This document shows, in pieces, positions 9,948 to 18,705 of a stretch of DNA of 64,000 bases. The position numbers and the translations under genes are program-made. The first letter of the stretch is position 1. Each line of letters begins with the position of its first letter. The notes under the pieces are model-generated. The model made no database searches and was not told the DNA's origin. It saw only the letters and a list, made by a program, of their open reading frames with translations. The stretch comes from Robiginitomaculum sp. (GTDB taxonomy: Bacteria > Pseudomonadota > Alphaproteobacteria > Caulobacterales > Maricaulaceae), in NCBI GenBank assembly GCA_002733605.1, contig NVWK01000003.1, positions 1-64,000 of the forward strand. The letters run 5' to 3'.

Positions 9948-10160
9948 ATGGCACAGACTAAAAATCAACAATTTCAAAATATAGAAAAAGCTCCAGCTTT
10001 CATTGCATGGAACGTAACAGGCAAGGGCGACAAACCGTTTTGGCAAAAAATAGGTGCATGTTGGACACATAAGGACGGAAAAGGTTTAACCCTCCAACTT
10101 GAGATTCTACCCATCAATGGCCGCATTGTTTTACGCCAACCTCAAGAGCCTTTAGAGTAA
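9948..10160 (+). CDS. small mobile-element hypothetical protein
   Basis: This 70-aa protein begins after AAAGGAGAACGATC. It reads like a compact all-beta protein: an aromatic FIAWNVTGKGDKPFWQKIG, then AHKDGKG-type WTHKDGKGLTLQLEILP and GRIVLRQP. From memory this FxVxGKGDKxFW...HKDGKG...GRIVLR pattern recurs in alphaproteobacterial plasmids and integrative elements near ardA or tra genes, with no assigned function. No signal peptide or TM segment is present. Confidence 0.75.
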   Translation: MAQTKNQQFQNIEKAPAFIAWNVTGKGDKPFWQKIGACWTHKDGKGLTLQLEILPINGRIVLRQPQEPLE

Positions 10161-10246
10161 ATTAAACCACAATCCTAAAATTTAAGAATGGTGGTAATAG
10201 ATTGCCTCCATTTCTCTTTTTGGACAGTTAAAATAACTTTACACTA

Positions 10247-10822
10247 CTATTGCGTATGGTGTTTTTCGTCGAATAATTTATTTTGTGTAGTTTTTAATTT
10301 TTCAAAACTTGCACTTAAGTCCGAAGCATATTGGTTTAACTTCGCAATTATTTCCCCTCGTTTTTCTTCTGTCGGGTCATCCATTTTTATAGGAACATTA
10401 CAGAGCTCCATGTTCCCATCTATCACAAAAGTCTCAATAACAAGGAAGCGATTAAAAACGCTCAATTTGGCTATTAGTTCAGCTCTATCGTTTTCTAATT
10501 TTTTATTATGAAATATAAAATCTGGAGTGGACAATCTATCGTAATACATAGCTTCTTGAATTTTATCTAAAATATCTCGCTTATATGGACTAGAAAAAGT
10601 ATGAACCTTTAGAAAATCTACTACCTCAGGATGGAAAAGATTCTCATAGCGATCCATTACACGTTTATCATGAATTCCTGGTCTTCTACGATCAAAAAAC
10701 CAAACCCATAATTTTTTTGCCCCCCACGTAACAAATTGTGTAAGCCACACAATTAAAATAATAGATAAACCTTGAGTGATGGTTATATTTCCTTGAATTA
10801 TTTTTTCTATAATATCTGGCAT
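10247..10822 (-). CDS. single-TM hypothetical protein
   Basis: This 191-aa protein starts at MPDIIEKI, preceded by AGGAG; the open frame begins 13 codons earlier without such a site. One hydrophobic segment at about 17-36 (LSIILIVWLTQFVTWGAKKLW) is followed by a basic RRRPG turn and a charged helical cytoplasmic region. The family is not recognised. It stands alone between convergent and co-directional cargo genes, so its role is unknown. Confidence 0.6.
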   Translation of the reverse strand: MPDIIEKIIQGNITITQGLSIILIVWLTQFVTWGAKKLWVWFFDRRRPGIHDKRVMDRYENLFHPEVVDFLKVHTFSSPYKRDILDKIQEAMYYDRLSTPDFIFHNKKLENDRAELIAKLSVFNRFLVIETFVIDGNMELCNVPIKMDDPTEEKRGEIIAKLNQYASDLSASFEKLKTTQNKLFDEKHHTQ

Positions 10823-11179
10823 TATTTTTTTACTCCTATGGACGAAAATGTAGCACAGCAAAGAATTTGCTAAAACACAAAGTTAATTTTTTCTCGAATG
10901 AAGATAAGTCGAATATGCATTGGAAAAACATTTTAAACAGAGACTAATTCTCTGGCCCCTCAAAAGCATATGGGCTGAGGAATTGGCGGTTCCAGAAATA
11001 TAGGCAGTCAACTTCATTTAATTTTGCCTTATCGCATACCACATCTCAGTTTTTTCAATGACTACCTTTTGATGTATGATCTTTGGTAATTTACAATGTT
11101 CCAAAAATTAATGACGGCTGGAGTTTGACATGTAAAAAATATTTTTTAGCAACGAGCTACACGTAACGCAGACTTGGTA
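10823..11179. other. 357-bp intergenic region, no gene seen
   Basis: The AT-rich region separates two minus-strand cargo genes. It contains a short AAAAAATATTTTTT dyad (about 11134-11147). The promoter of the 191-aa gene should lie at its left edge. No RNA gene or open frame could be supported. Confidence 0.45.
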
Positions 11180-12751
11180 TTATAGAATTAAATGCACAAG
11201 CCCTGCTACACTAGCTGCTATAGCCCCATCCTTAATCATGTTTTCTTTCTCATGGTTGGAAACCTTTTCACCTTTTAACAGAACCCCTGCATTTTTTGCC
11301 AATGTAATCATTGCTGCTACGGTCATGCTGTCGATAACGTTTGGGTCGTCGAAATCGTCCAAGTCAGAAAATACTGAAGATACGTCTTCTGTAAGGTCTT
11401 CATTAGAAAACCCTGTCGATGTGAGCTCTGCGTTGCCAGTGGCAACTTCACTTGTCGCAAATATCTCAATGTTTTCATATTTTTCATTATGCTCACGAAT
11501 ATGTTGCATATATTTCGTCGCTTTTAATTGAACTTCTTTTACCTCATTGGTATCTGTGTTGATTATGCGTATGTCCGCGCCTGCGTGATTGGTGGTTTCA
11601 AACAATTCTACTACATAGTTGTCACCATCGCTGTTTTCTATATTCTGATAGGCAAGCTCATGATAAATACCTTTAATATTATTACTAAGCCCTGAAATTT
11701 GCACGGGCTCCATGTTTTGGATATATGTTGCTAGCTCTTCGTTTGATGCATTTGTTAAAGAGTTGTTGGAGCGTCGCAAGGCTTCTAATACTAATCCTTC
11801 TTCTTGACTGAATTTTGGCAAATCATCCGCTAATAATTGAATGATTACCGCCGATACAACACCTGTCGATATGGAGAGTGCCTTGTTTTTTGTAGCGGTT
11901 GAGAAATTACCCGACTGGCAATAAATATACTCCGTTAGATTTTTAACCCTATCTATGGAAGTGCGTAGTTTCCTTTGGGCGAGAACAGGCCATGCATTTG
12001 CTTTATCTAAAGATTTTATTAGTTCGTCGCATAGAGGGATTAAGGCATCCACATATAATGCCTGCGCCGACATTGAATCAAGATCATGACCAAGCGTCTC
12101 TTGCTCTCTAAAGGCTACCGCCAACGATAGGCAAACATCTAACACGCTTTGTTCTTGTAAGCTTAACTCTGTTTTCGCCCTCTTTTTACCCGTTAGTTTT
12201 TGTGTTAAAATACGCACACCTAATAAAGCACCTAATCCACCAATTAAAGAAGCCCCTAAAACAATAGCCGAGCCTACCGCAACACTGCCGCCGACCCAAG
12301 CAAGAGCTGCACTATTAAATGCTGCGCCCGATAAAGATCCTATGGCCGTACCTGTACTGGCGGTGCCAAGAAGAGATGCGATAGAAAATATACTGGCGCC
12401 CGTACCAGCAAACCCTAGTTTAGCAGAAAGACCTTTAACGATACGGCTAGACACACCTTTTTTTTCACGCAGCAATGCATCACAAATAGCTTCACAGGTC
12501 TGCGCAGCTCTTCCATACCAGTTTGCCTCGGACAACGGTTCCATATTCCGTGAAATTTCTTCAGATTTTTCTTTTACGAAGCTGCCTGTTTTGCGCGCGG
12601 CCATTTTTCCTGCCTTTGCTGCAAATTGACTTGTTTCCACTGCGACAACTTTCCCCGCTTTGCTCACAATTTTACCCGTTTTGGTCAAAACAGACAGGCT
12701 AGCCTTACCAGCTTTGAGTGCCATATGTTTTGATTTATTAGGGTTTTTCAT
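11180..12751 (-). CDS. glycine-rich membrane protein with a PD-(D/E)XK-like nuclease signature
   Basis: This 523-aa protein has a Lys/Ala-rich N-terminus (1-70), a long Gly/Ala-rich hydrophobic stretch (about 112-182) resembling a glycine-zipper membrane region, a helical middle and a second hydrophobic tail (505-523). Residues 361-412 carry a possible nuclease site: HELA with E365, GADI with D393 and VQLK with Q408/K410. E-D-QxK is the arrangement in Mrr-type PD-(D/E)XK nucleases. No database family is recognised. It begins 31 bp after the Fic gene on the same strand, so the two probably form an operon. The nuclease reading is by eye and moderate at best. Confidence 0.65.
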   Translation of the reverse strand: MKNPNKSKHMALKAGKASLSVLTKTGKIVSKAGKVVAVETSQFAAKAGKMAARKTGSFVKEKSEEISRNMEPLSEANWYGRAAQTCEAICDALLREKKGVSSRIVKGLSAKLGFAGTGASIFSIASLLGTASTGTAIGSLSGAAFNSAALAWVGGSVAVGSAIVLGASLIGGLGALLGVRILTQKLTGKKRAKTELSLQEQSVLDVCLSLAVAFREQETLGHDLDSMSAQALYVDALIPLCDELIKSLDKANAWPVLAQRKLRTSIDRVKNLTEYIYCQSGNFSTATKNKALSISTGVVSAVIIQLLADDLPKFSQEEGLVLEALRRSNNSLTNASNEELATYIQNMEPVQISGLSNNIKGIYHELAYQNIENSDGDNYVVELFETTNHAGADIRIINTDTNEVKEVQLKATKYMQHIREHNEKYENIEIFATSEVATGNAELTSTGFSNEDLTEDVSSVFSDLDDFDDPNVIDSMTVAAMITLAKNAGVLLKGEKVSNHEKENMIKDGAIAASVAGLVHLIL

Positions 12752-12782
12752 ACTTCAGTTTTCCTTGTTAAAATAGCGCGTG

Positions 12783-14312
12783 TTATTTGTAGTTTTCATC
12801 CGTTTTTATCAGGCTTGATAAGAAACTCGCAAATGGGATGATATTTTGATCAACACTAGCAGCTTCTAAAGCTGACATATATTCTGCTCTTCTTTCAACG
12901 GGTATAACCATCCACGGATATCCGCCAGATGCCATCATGACGTTCATTAAGAAACGAGCGGTTCTACCGTTACCGTCTATATAGGGGTGAATATAGACAA
13001 AGATGAAATGACCTAGCACTATACGAACAGAAGCATCAGTTTCAGCTTCCAATAATTCAAACAAAACAGGCATGGCATCTCGAACAGCTTCGGAGGGTGG
13101 CGGGACATGCATTGAACGGCGGATGAAAACGGGCATATTTCTATACCCTGCTAAATCAGCTAGTTTTAATATACCTGCTGTTGCGCTAGGTGCAAATAAT
13201 TCCCTATACCACGCCGCATGGTCGTGCTCCGTAACTTGGCCAGCATTCTGCCCCTCTAAACATTTTTTGACACTTGTTCTGACTTCCTGAAAAGCAAGCC
13301 AATATCCCCGTGCAGCAAGTGTATCTCTGTGTTTTTTATCAGCTTCAATTGTATCTGGGTTCCAATCCCCCGAGCGCACCAGCTCTATGAGTTCAGCGCT
13401 TACCTGATAGCCTTCAATGGACAGGGAATGGTAAGCGTCCGTCACATAAATATCATCCACTTGCGCTAAGTAAGCTTCGATATCATTCAGTGGAGTGGGA
13501 GCAGGGAATTTGCCAACAACATCTTCACGCATTTTTTGCCACATCAGTTTTATGCGCATTGCGAGCGGAGAAGTCTCTCTCATATTTCCGATGGACGGGA
13601 GCTTTTCTTCAAAGGGGTCAAGCTCTCTAACAGTAAAGTCTGCTGCCTTCATAGTTGCTAGAATTTCATCGGCGATGCGGTCTCTACCAATATTGCGAAA
13701 GGCTCCAGCTAAACGCCCTGCTATTTTACTGTGCTCACCCTCTAGGAGAATTCTAAGTATGTCGGAAGAATCTTTGATAAGTGCAAGTACGGTGCGAGAT
13801 TCGGTTGGGTGTTGCTGATAGTAGGTAGGTGAGCAGGCAATTAGTGAGTCTGGCAGAGGAAAAAGCCTCATACCGTCTTTAATCTCTATATTGTTTTGCT
13901 TTGGTATAGTTGCCTTCACATCATAGAGGGATGTGCCGTGCGGGAGGTTAGTTGTTTTATTTCGTGCCTTTGGTGCTCGTACCAATAGCTGTTTTGGTAC
14001 CTGCATATTACCTGCATGTATTTGCAAAGACTGTTCTGGAGAAAGACACCAATCATCCTCAAAGCGGGACGGAAGATAAGAGGCGCAAAAATCCCAATAT
14101 GAAGCATACCAAGCCGTGCTTTCACCAGACATATCATCTGGACTTGCTGGAATGTACCAACCTTTCATGACCTCTTGTAAAAAACCGTGTTTGAGAAGGC
14201 GTTCTCTGTGTGTGCGCGTTAGGTCAGCAGATCGCACTGCTACAAGGCCATTGTCTTGTATCGCTTTTAATGCTTCTAATGAGCTCGCTAGTTTATCTGA
14301 AGGCGTTGCCAT
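12783..14312 (-). CDS. Fic-domain protein with AbiEi-like N-terminus
   Basis: This 509-aa protein has the complete Fic active site HPYIDGNGR at 442-450, so AMP transfer (or another nucleotidyl transfer) to target proteins is expected. An inhibitory-helix motif SLSIEG at 296-301 fits the [ST]xxxE[GN] pattern that blocks Fic activity in cis. The first ~110 residues (LVAVRSADLTR, FLQEVMKGWYIP) look like the winged-helix N-terminus of AbiEi-type antitoxins. Repeated 16-bp sequences sit directly upstream of the start and could be its operator. It shares an operon with the membrane protein downstream. A toxin, defence or addiction role is inferred. Confidence 0.9.
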   Translation of the reverse strand: MATPSDKLASSLEALKAIQDNGLVAVRSADLTRTHRERLLKHGFLQEVMKGWYIPASPDDMSGESTAWYASYWDFCASYLPSRFEDDWCLSPEQSLQIHAGNMQVPKQLLVRAPKARNKTTNLPHGTSLYDVKATIPKQNNIEIKDGMRLFPLPDSLIACSPTYYQQHPTESRTVLALIKDSSDILRILLEGEHSKIAGRLAGAFRNIGRDRIADEILATMKAADFTVRELDPFEEKLPSIGNMRETSPLAMRIKLMWQKMREDVVGKFPAPTPLNDIEAYLAQVDDIYVTDAYHSLSIEGYQVSAELIELVRSGDWNPDTIEADKKHRDTLAARGYWLAFQEVRTSVKKCLEGQNAGQVTEHDHAAWYRELFAPSATAGILKLADLAGYRNMPVFIRRSMHVPPPSEAVRDAMPVLFELLEAETDASVRIVLGHFIFVYIHPYIDGNGRTARFLMNVMMASGGYPWMVIPVERRAEYMSALEAASVDQNIIPFASFLSSLIKTDENYK

Positions 14313-14346
14313 GTTGTGTCCAATTTAGAGTTTATTGAGTTGTTTT

Positions 14347-14424
14347 ATATTTAGCTTATTATGTTGTACCATATTTAGCTTATTGTGTCGACCTATATTT
14401 AGCTTATTGTGTTGTAGAATATTT
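14347..14424. repeat. 24-bp-period iterons upstream of the Fic gene
   Basis: ATATTTAGCTTATT(A/G)T occurs at 14347-14362, 14371-14386 and 14395-14410. A partial copy (ATATTT) begins at 14419, and a degenerate one starts around 14323, all at a 24-bp period. They fill the gap between the Fic start and the 94-aa gene. The position suggests an operator array, possibly bound by the Fic protein's AbiEi-like domain. Confidence 0.8.
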
Positions 14425-14425
14425 G

Positions 14426-14710
14426 TCAGCGATCAATTCCTCTATCTTTGATCGGGGATTTGGCAACCAATGGTTTGAACTCTTTTTTAAGATCACCAGA
14501 CTTTCCAAGTGCAAATCGTTTTGGTGGTCGCGGTGGTTTAGGGGCTTGCCCAGATTTCAAACGATTATTGTTTAGTTGGGGTGAGGGTCTGATGCCCACC
14601 ATTCCAGGAGGTGCAAAACCTCTTGGAGCAACGCGAACATTGCGCGGTGGTTTAATTCTTGGGGCAGCATTGTCTTTATCGCGAAGATTCTTTTTCTCAA
14701 AGTCGGGCAT
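14426..14710 (-). CDS. small basic proline-rich protein between traG and Fic
   Basis: This 94-aa protein starts at MPDFEKK behind GGAG with a 6-nt gap; an ATG 4 codons earlier is possible. It is highly basic and Pro/Gly-rich (IKPPRNVRVAPRGFAPPG, KPPRPPKRF) and likely disordered, with no TM segment. It follows traG after a strong hairpin. A nucleic-acid-binding or relaxosome accessory role would fit its charge, but nothing proves it. Confidence 0.55.
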   Translation of the reverse strand: MPDFEKKNLRDKDNAAPRIKPPRNVRVAPRGFAPPGMVGIRPSPQLNNNRLKSGQAPKPPRPPKRFALGKSGDLKKEFKPLVAKSPIKDRGIDR

Positions 14711-14741
14711 TGGATTCTCCATGCTCTAAAATGAATGATGA

Positions 14742-14764
14742 ATCGGGGGCTTATAGCCCCCGAT
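14742..14764. terminator. hairpin between traG and the small basic gene
   Basis: ATCGGGGGC and GCCCCCGAT form a perfect 9-bp stem with a TTATA loop. On the minus strand it follows the traG stop and is trailed by a loosely T-rich stretch. It is likely an intrinsic terminator or attenuator that limits read-through from the mobilization operon into the cargo. Confidence 0.7.
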
Positions 14765-14776
14765 ATAGGCGGTTAC

Positions 14777-16531
14777 TTATTTGTGTAGATTGTTGCCGAG
14801 GTTTTTAAGTTCAGGATCATTAAACCAAGGCTGCTTATGCGCAGAGATAGGGTTTAAGTTCTCAACTAAAATTAGCTGCTTGTCGTGAGGCAAGCGCATC
14901 AATTCATCGGCATAAGCCAATTTTCTTTGCACCGAAGAAGTAGTGGTTGTCTGGCTCGATGAGCTTGATGAACCTTGGGAGCTAAAGCCAAAGACACGGC
15001 CAAAAGCATAGGACAAATTCCAAACAGTACTAACACCGCAAAGAGCAGAGAAATACTCAGCCGTAATGCGATCTCTAGAGCCAAAATATTGGATAACGCC
15101 TGAGTTGCCAATAAAGGTTTCCCAGCCATCGCCATATATTTTTTTAAGCTGGCTTAAGTCTTGGACAATACCCCAAAGCTGAATGCCAAAGCCAGCCATT
15201 AAGCCATAAGCTTGCTCGACCATAGCCAAGCGGCCTAATGCAGGCATTTCATCAAGCAAGAATAAAACAGGTTTTTCAGGTTTAAGCTCAATATTGCGAG
15301 CATTGACTGTAATTGCTTGCTGAATAAGCAGGCGTAACCAGCGACTAAAGGCATGCAATCTATCAGAGGGAAGAACCAAGAATATGCTTACTTTACTAGT
15401 TTTCAAATCTTCAAACTTGAAATCAGACGTAGATAAACTTTCTCTTATACGCGCACTATCCAAAAAATGCGTTTGAGCTTGCGCAGATGCAACCACATTT
15501 GCGAGTAGCTTTTCCTCTTTTTGCAGGCAACGTGCGCCTGTACTCGCTACAATATGGTGAGCAGAATTAGCCATATGCTGAAATAGTTCTGGCATGTCTT
15601 CGCCGTCCAAAAGCAAAAGGTCACGGACACGGCCAAGATGGCGTTGTCCTTCTTCACTTTCTTCTGTTGCGACATAGAGAATGAAACCTTGTAATAAAGC
15701 TTTGGCCTCTTCGACCCAGAACTGGTCGCCGTTGCCATCTTTAACAATAAGAGCATCAGCAAGCAGCATTGCATTTTCAGTAATATCAACATCACCTTTA
15801 ACCAGCCAATCCAATGGATTGAAGCGAGCGGTCTTGAAGTCGGCATCATTTGCAATGCCCCATGGATCAACAATAAAGACTTGTTGCCCCATATCTTTGC
15901 GGCGTTTTGCAGTAATTAAGGCATTTTCACCTTTGGGGTCAATTACCAGAACCGAACCTTCATAGGTTAAAAGGTTTGGAATAATGGCAGTTGTACCTTT
16001 GCCAGAGCGAGTAGGCGCAACCGTGAGTAAATGCCGATCACGCGCATAGTTGAGCGCAACGGTTTCTTTCTTGGTGGCAAATGTACCAAGCCGAAAACCG
16101 CTAGTGCCGATCAGGTCATTCTTCTTAATATGTTCCATATCTGCCCATTCAGCAGAACCGAACGTAGTGGGTTTGCCAAAAATGCTTTTGACTATGGAGC
16201 CAAAGCCAAGACCTATGCCTATAAAGAATGCGAAAAATGTCACCAAGCTTGATAGGCCGTGCGAGATCATGCTGTTGCTGGTTAAGATATTGAGAGCAAT
16301 CAATGCTAATATGGCCAGTCCGACATATCTCCTAAAAGTTCTGCCTTTGTCAGAAAATAGCCAACCAATGGCAAAGCCAATACCAAAGGTAATTGCAATG
16401 CTCACAATGCGGATAAAATCTAGGCCGATTTGATCGCCGACGGCATCAAGTTTGCTACCTGCCCAAGCATTGGATGCAGGAATGATTACAAGCAATATGC
16501 CTGTAGAGAGTAGTTTTAGTAATTTAGTCAT
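14777..16531 (-). CDS. traG: VirD4/TraG-type coupling protein
   Basis: This 584-aa type IV coupling protein has hydrophobic segments near 5-22, 40-58, 68-85 and 95-115, then a cytosolic ATPase domain. Walker A is APTRSGKGT (172-180), and Walker B is VLFLLDEMPALG in the second half. Coupling proteins carry the relaxase-DNA complex to a type IV secretion channel at the inner membrane. The C-terminus has an unusual serine/threonine run before the last 40 residues. It follows the relaxase gene by 11 bp. No channel genes are in the element, so a foreign channel is needed. Confidence 0.93.
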   Translation of the reverse strand: MTKLLKLLSTGILLVIIPASNAWAGSKLDAVGDQIGLDFIRIVSIAITFGIGFAIGWLFSDKGRTFRRYVGLAILALIALNILTSNSMISHGLSSLVTFFAFFIGIGLGFGSIVKSIFGKPTTFGSAEWADMEHIKKNDLIGTSGFRLGTFATKKETVALNYARDRHLLTVAPTRSGKGTTAIIPNLLTYEGSVLVIDPKGENALITAKRRKDMGQQVFIVDPWGIANDADFKTARFNPLDWLVKGDVDITENAMLLADALIVKDGNGDQFWVEEAKALLQGFILYVATEESEEGQRHLGRVRDLLLLDGEDMPELFQHMANSAHHIVASTGARCLQKEEKLLANVVASAQAQTHFLDSARIRESLSTSDFKFEDLKTSKVSIFLVLPSDRLHAFSRWLRLLIQQAITVNARNIELKPEKPVLFLLDEMPALGRLAMVEQAYGLMAGFGIQLWGIVQDLSQLKKIYGDGWETFIGNSGVIQYFGSRDRITAEYFSALCGVSTVWNLSYAFGRVFGFSSQGSSSSSSQTTTTSSVQRKLAYADELMRLPHDKQLILVENLNPISAHKQPWFNDPELKNLGNNLHK

Positions 16532-16542
16532 AGTAAACTCCG

Positions 16543-17859
16543 TTAGGGTTCGAGTGTGTTGGAAGGATCATTTTTACGATCCGCGGTATGTGGCTGTTCT
16601 TGATGCTCGCGTTGTTGCGAACGATCTTTGCCAACATCTTTTTGTGCAGTGCGCATGCGTAAATATGTGCTGACCTCACGGGAGAGCAGCCTGTGATTTT
16701 GAACATGGCGTTTGCGAATTTTATTGATGTCTTTTTGAAGAACTTGGCGTTCTTTCAGCTGGGCGAATACTAAGTCGTCACGTTGTGTACGATCTCTGAC
16801 GAGGCCTTGATATGCCTCAGCCTCATTAGACTTTTGAATATGACGTGCTTTACCAGTTACTTTTTGCCATAGACCGCGCAGGCCTTTATTTAATTTGTCC
16901 GCACGTTTGGCATTTTCCTCTCGCCAACGCTTTTCTTGCTTTGATGATAATAACTGGCGTTCGGATTGATGGGTTTTAGTCATTGCCCTCTTTGTTTCCA
17001 TCAAAGGGCGCAATTCTTCACCATGACGCGATTTAACATCGCGCATGAGGGACGTAACTTTATCGGTTACTTTGAGGGCAAGCTCGGAACGTACTTGGTC
17101 AACAGATTCCAGTTCTGATTCTTTTCCAAGCTTTGCACGGACTTCCTTAGTTTTTATTCCAACCCATTTGGGTATGGCAAAAACTTCACCTTCAACATTG
17201 AGTGCAATAAAGCCGCGCCTATCACCACGAGCAAGAAAATAGCCTTTTTCTTCTAGTGCATTTTTAAAGGCGTTGGCAGTATCCGTTCTTGACCAAGTTT
17301 CCTGAAATACTTGTTTGATTTCACGAGGGTCAAGCTTTTGACGTTTTGCTTGCTGCCATTCTTCCAATGAGAAGTTTAATGGACTTTTGCCACCGTCACG
17401 GCGCAGCCCATCAGGAAGGTTCCAGCCGTGTTCAAGATATAGTTCACGCGATAGCGCAGTTAGTTTGTATTTAAAATGGGGGAGGTTGATTGCCCGCATA
17501 GTCTCATGGTCAATTCTTGACCAAACGACATGCGCATGCCTGCGTCCTTCTTTCTCATGAAAGACTATTGCTCTCGGTTGATCCTTTAGGCCAAGACGCT
17601 CTTCTGCTAAGTCTGCCGTTTTGGCAAAATCGGCCTCACTCACATTTTCGTTTTGCGGTGGGTTAAGGCTAAGCGAAAACATGAATTGCTCGCACTTAGT
17701 GCCTTTTGCAATCGCATGGTTTTCAGATAGTGCACCCTTTAGATCGTCAGACACAAATCCACGAAGCTCATAGACAGAAACATGATCATTATCTTTGCTG
17801 TTAAGAAGGTGAGATGAAAGCTGATTTGCACCGCCTCTTTGTGAGCCTTTGAGGATCAT
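16543..17859 (-). CDS. mobA: relaxase / mobilization nuclease
   Basis: This 438-aa relaxase would nick the transfer origin and lead the strand during mobilization. The N-terminal nuclease region contains the conserved SLSLNPP (62-68) and the metal-binding HAH triad region (RRHAHVVWSRID, His108/His110). The C-terminal half is highly charged and helical, as in related relaxases. The stop is 11 bp before traG and the start overlaps MobC by 4 nt, giving a mobC-mobA-traG operon. The family, with start MILKGSQRGG, is familiar from alphaproteobacterial plasmids and integrative elements. Confidence 0.93.
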   Translation of the reverse strand: MILKGSQRGGANQLSSHLLNSKDNDHVSVYELRGFVSDDLKGALSENHAIAKGTKCEQFMFSLSLNPPQNENVSEADFAKTADLAEERLGLKDQPRAIVFHEKEGRRHAHVVWSRIDHETMRAINLPHFKYKLTALSRELYLEHGWNLPDGLRRDGGKSPLNFSLEEWQQAKRQKLDPREIKQVFQETWSRTDTANAFKNALEEKGYFLARGDRRGFIALNVEGEVFAIPKWVGIKTKEVRAKLGKESELESVDQVRSELALKVTDKVTSLMRDVKSRHGEELRPLMETKRAMTKTHQSERQLLSSKQEKRWREENAKRADKLNKGLRGLWQKVTGKARHIQKSNEAEAYQGLVRDRTQRDDLVFAQLKERQVLQKDINKIRKRHVQNHRLLSREVSTYLRMRTAQKDVGKDRSQQREHQEQPHTADRKNDPSNTLEP

Positions 17860-18311
17860 AGCTTGAACCTCCGCTCGTCAGAAGTCGCACGGCTAAAACT
17901 TTGAGAAGTTGTTTCGGGGCGTTTATCTTCTTCTCGTATTTTAATGCCTAATGAGCGCATGAGCATTAGGCGCATATTGCGAATATCATCACAGGCACGG
18001 TTAATATCGCGCTTGGTATCAAAGTCGAAATACAGTGTTCCTGAGTTAGCAGATTTTGCGAGCTGGTTTAGATTGTTGGCAATCCTTGAAGCACCGAGGC
18101 AAGCTAGAAGTTCCGCTAATTGCTTGTGATCTTTTACAGGAGCTTTGCCGCGCTTTTTACGGGGTTTATACCCATTGCCAAATAAGCGTGATTTGATGAA
18201 TGCCCCCATAGGCATTCCAGCAGATTCGCGCTCTAACCAAGCACGCTCTTCAAATGTTAGCCTTAGTGAAAAAGGCGCAATTCTTTTGCCGTAGCTTTCT
18301 TTGTTCATCAT
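17856..18311 (-). CDS. mobC: MobC-like relaxosome accessory protein
   Basis: This 151-aa protein starts at MMNKESYGK behind GGAG; a TTG 5 codons upstream would place the ribosome site inside the gene. It has a ribbon-helix-helix-like start (APFSLRLTFEERAWLER), a basic RKKRGK stretch and the MobC signature region GASRIANNLNQLAKSANSG. MobC proteins bind near oriT and assist relaxase nicking. It overlaps the relaxase gene by 4 nt. As the first gene of the mobilization operon, it has the probable oriT and promoter just upstream, against attR. Confidence 0.88.
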   Translation of the reverse strand: MMNKESYGKRIAPFSLRLTFEERAWLERESAGMPMGAFIKSRLFGNGYKPRKKRGKAPVKDHKQLAELLACLGASRIANNLNQLAKSANSGTLYFDFDTKRDINRACDDIRNMRLMLMRSLGIKIREEDKRPETTSQSFSRATSDERRFKL

Positions 18312-18450
18312 TAGCTCTCCAACCAACGATCAAACCAAAGATGCCAAACGCAAAAATCCCGAAATTACTAAGTAAAATCAAGGTTTTGCAGATATACGGC
18401 TATTGGAAAGGTCGAAGGCGTTGAAAAGCAGGTTCAGTGGGTTAGTGGCT
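18312..18450. other. probable oriT/promoter region of the mobilization operon
   Basis: The 139 bp between mobC and attR are the expected place for the transfer origin. They contain the spaced arms GCAAAA (18350-18355) and TTTTGC (18384-18389) enclosing TTACT-A-AGTAA. No known nick consensus was recognised. On the excised circle this stretch would also encode the last codons of the recombinase. Confidence 0.35.
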
Positions 18451-18525
18451 CCCGCAACCAACTTACCCTTGCTTGCCTCATATAGAGGTAGGTCTAGGGG
18501 GTTTGCTGCCCCCGCAACCAACTTA
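18451..18525. repeat. right attachment repeat (attR)
   Basis: This partner of the 346-420 repeat carries core CCCGCAACCAACTTA at 18451-18465 and 18511-18525. Seven substitutions separate it from the left copy. A third related stretch (AGTGGGTT) precedes the first core, so the 60-bp periodicity extends slightly leftward. Immediately after it come the chromosomal AAATTGCC and the displaced terminator. Confidence 0.9.
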
Positions 18526-18539
18526 AATTGCCTAATCTC

Positions 18540-18569
18540 AAAAAAAGCCCTGCTCTCGCAGGGCTTTTT
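18540..18569 (+). terminator. displaced terminator of the rRNA/tRNA-fMet operon
   Basis: AAAAAAA-GCCCTGC-TCTC-GCAGGGC-TTTTT is a textbook intrinsic terminator. It begins 15 bp after the right core. If the element is removed in silico, it falls just behind tRNA-fMet, so it was most likely the operon's own terminator before insertion. Confidence 0.9.
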
Positions 18570-18705
18570 GTGTTTGTGGAGTACAAGTCGTGTTGGTTGC
18601 GGAAATTCACAACCAAGTAATCGGGTGTACCGAGATGTATGTTTTTGCTTGTTTTAATAGAGCCTCTTGGGATACTTATAAAGTGCACTCTGAGGGGAGA
18701 TTAAA

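Noticed and set aside
14347..14424. Regular 24-bp repeats as a possible CRISPR array
   Set aside because: The period is only 24 bp, the 8-bp spacers are too short, and no cas genes are present; an operator array fits better.
18403..18657. Open frame across attR on the plus strand
   Set aside because: It is produced by the repeated att units and the terminator; it has no ribosome site and no protein-like composition.
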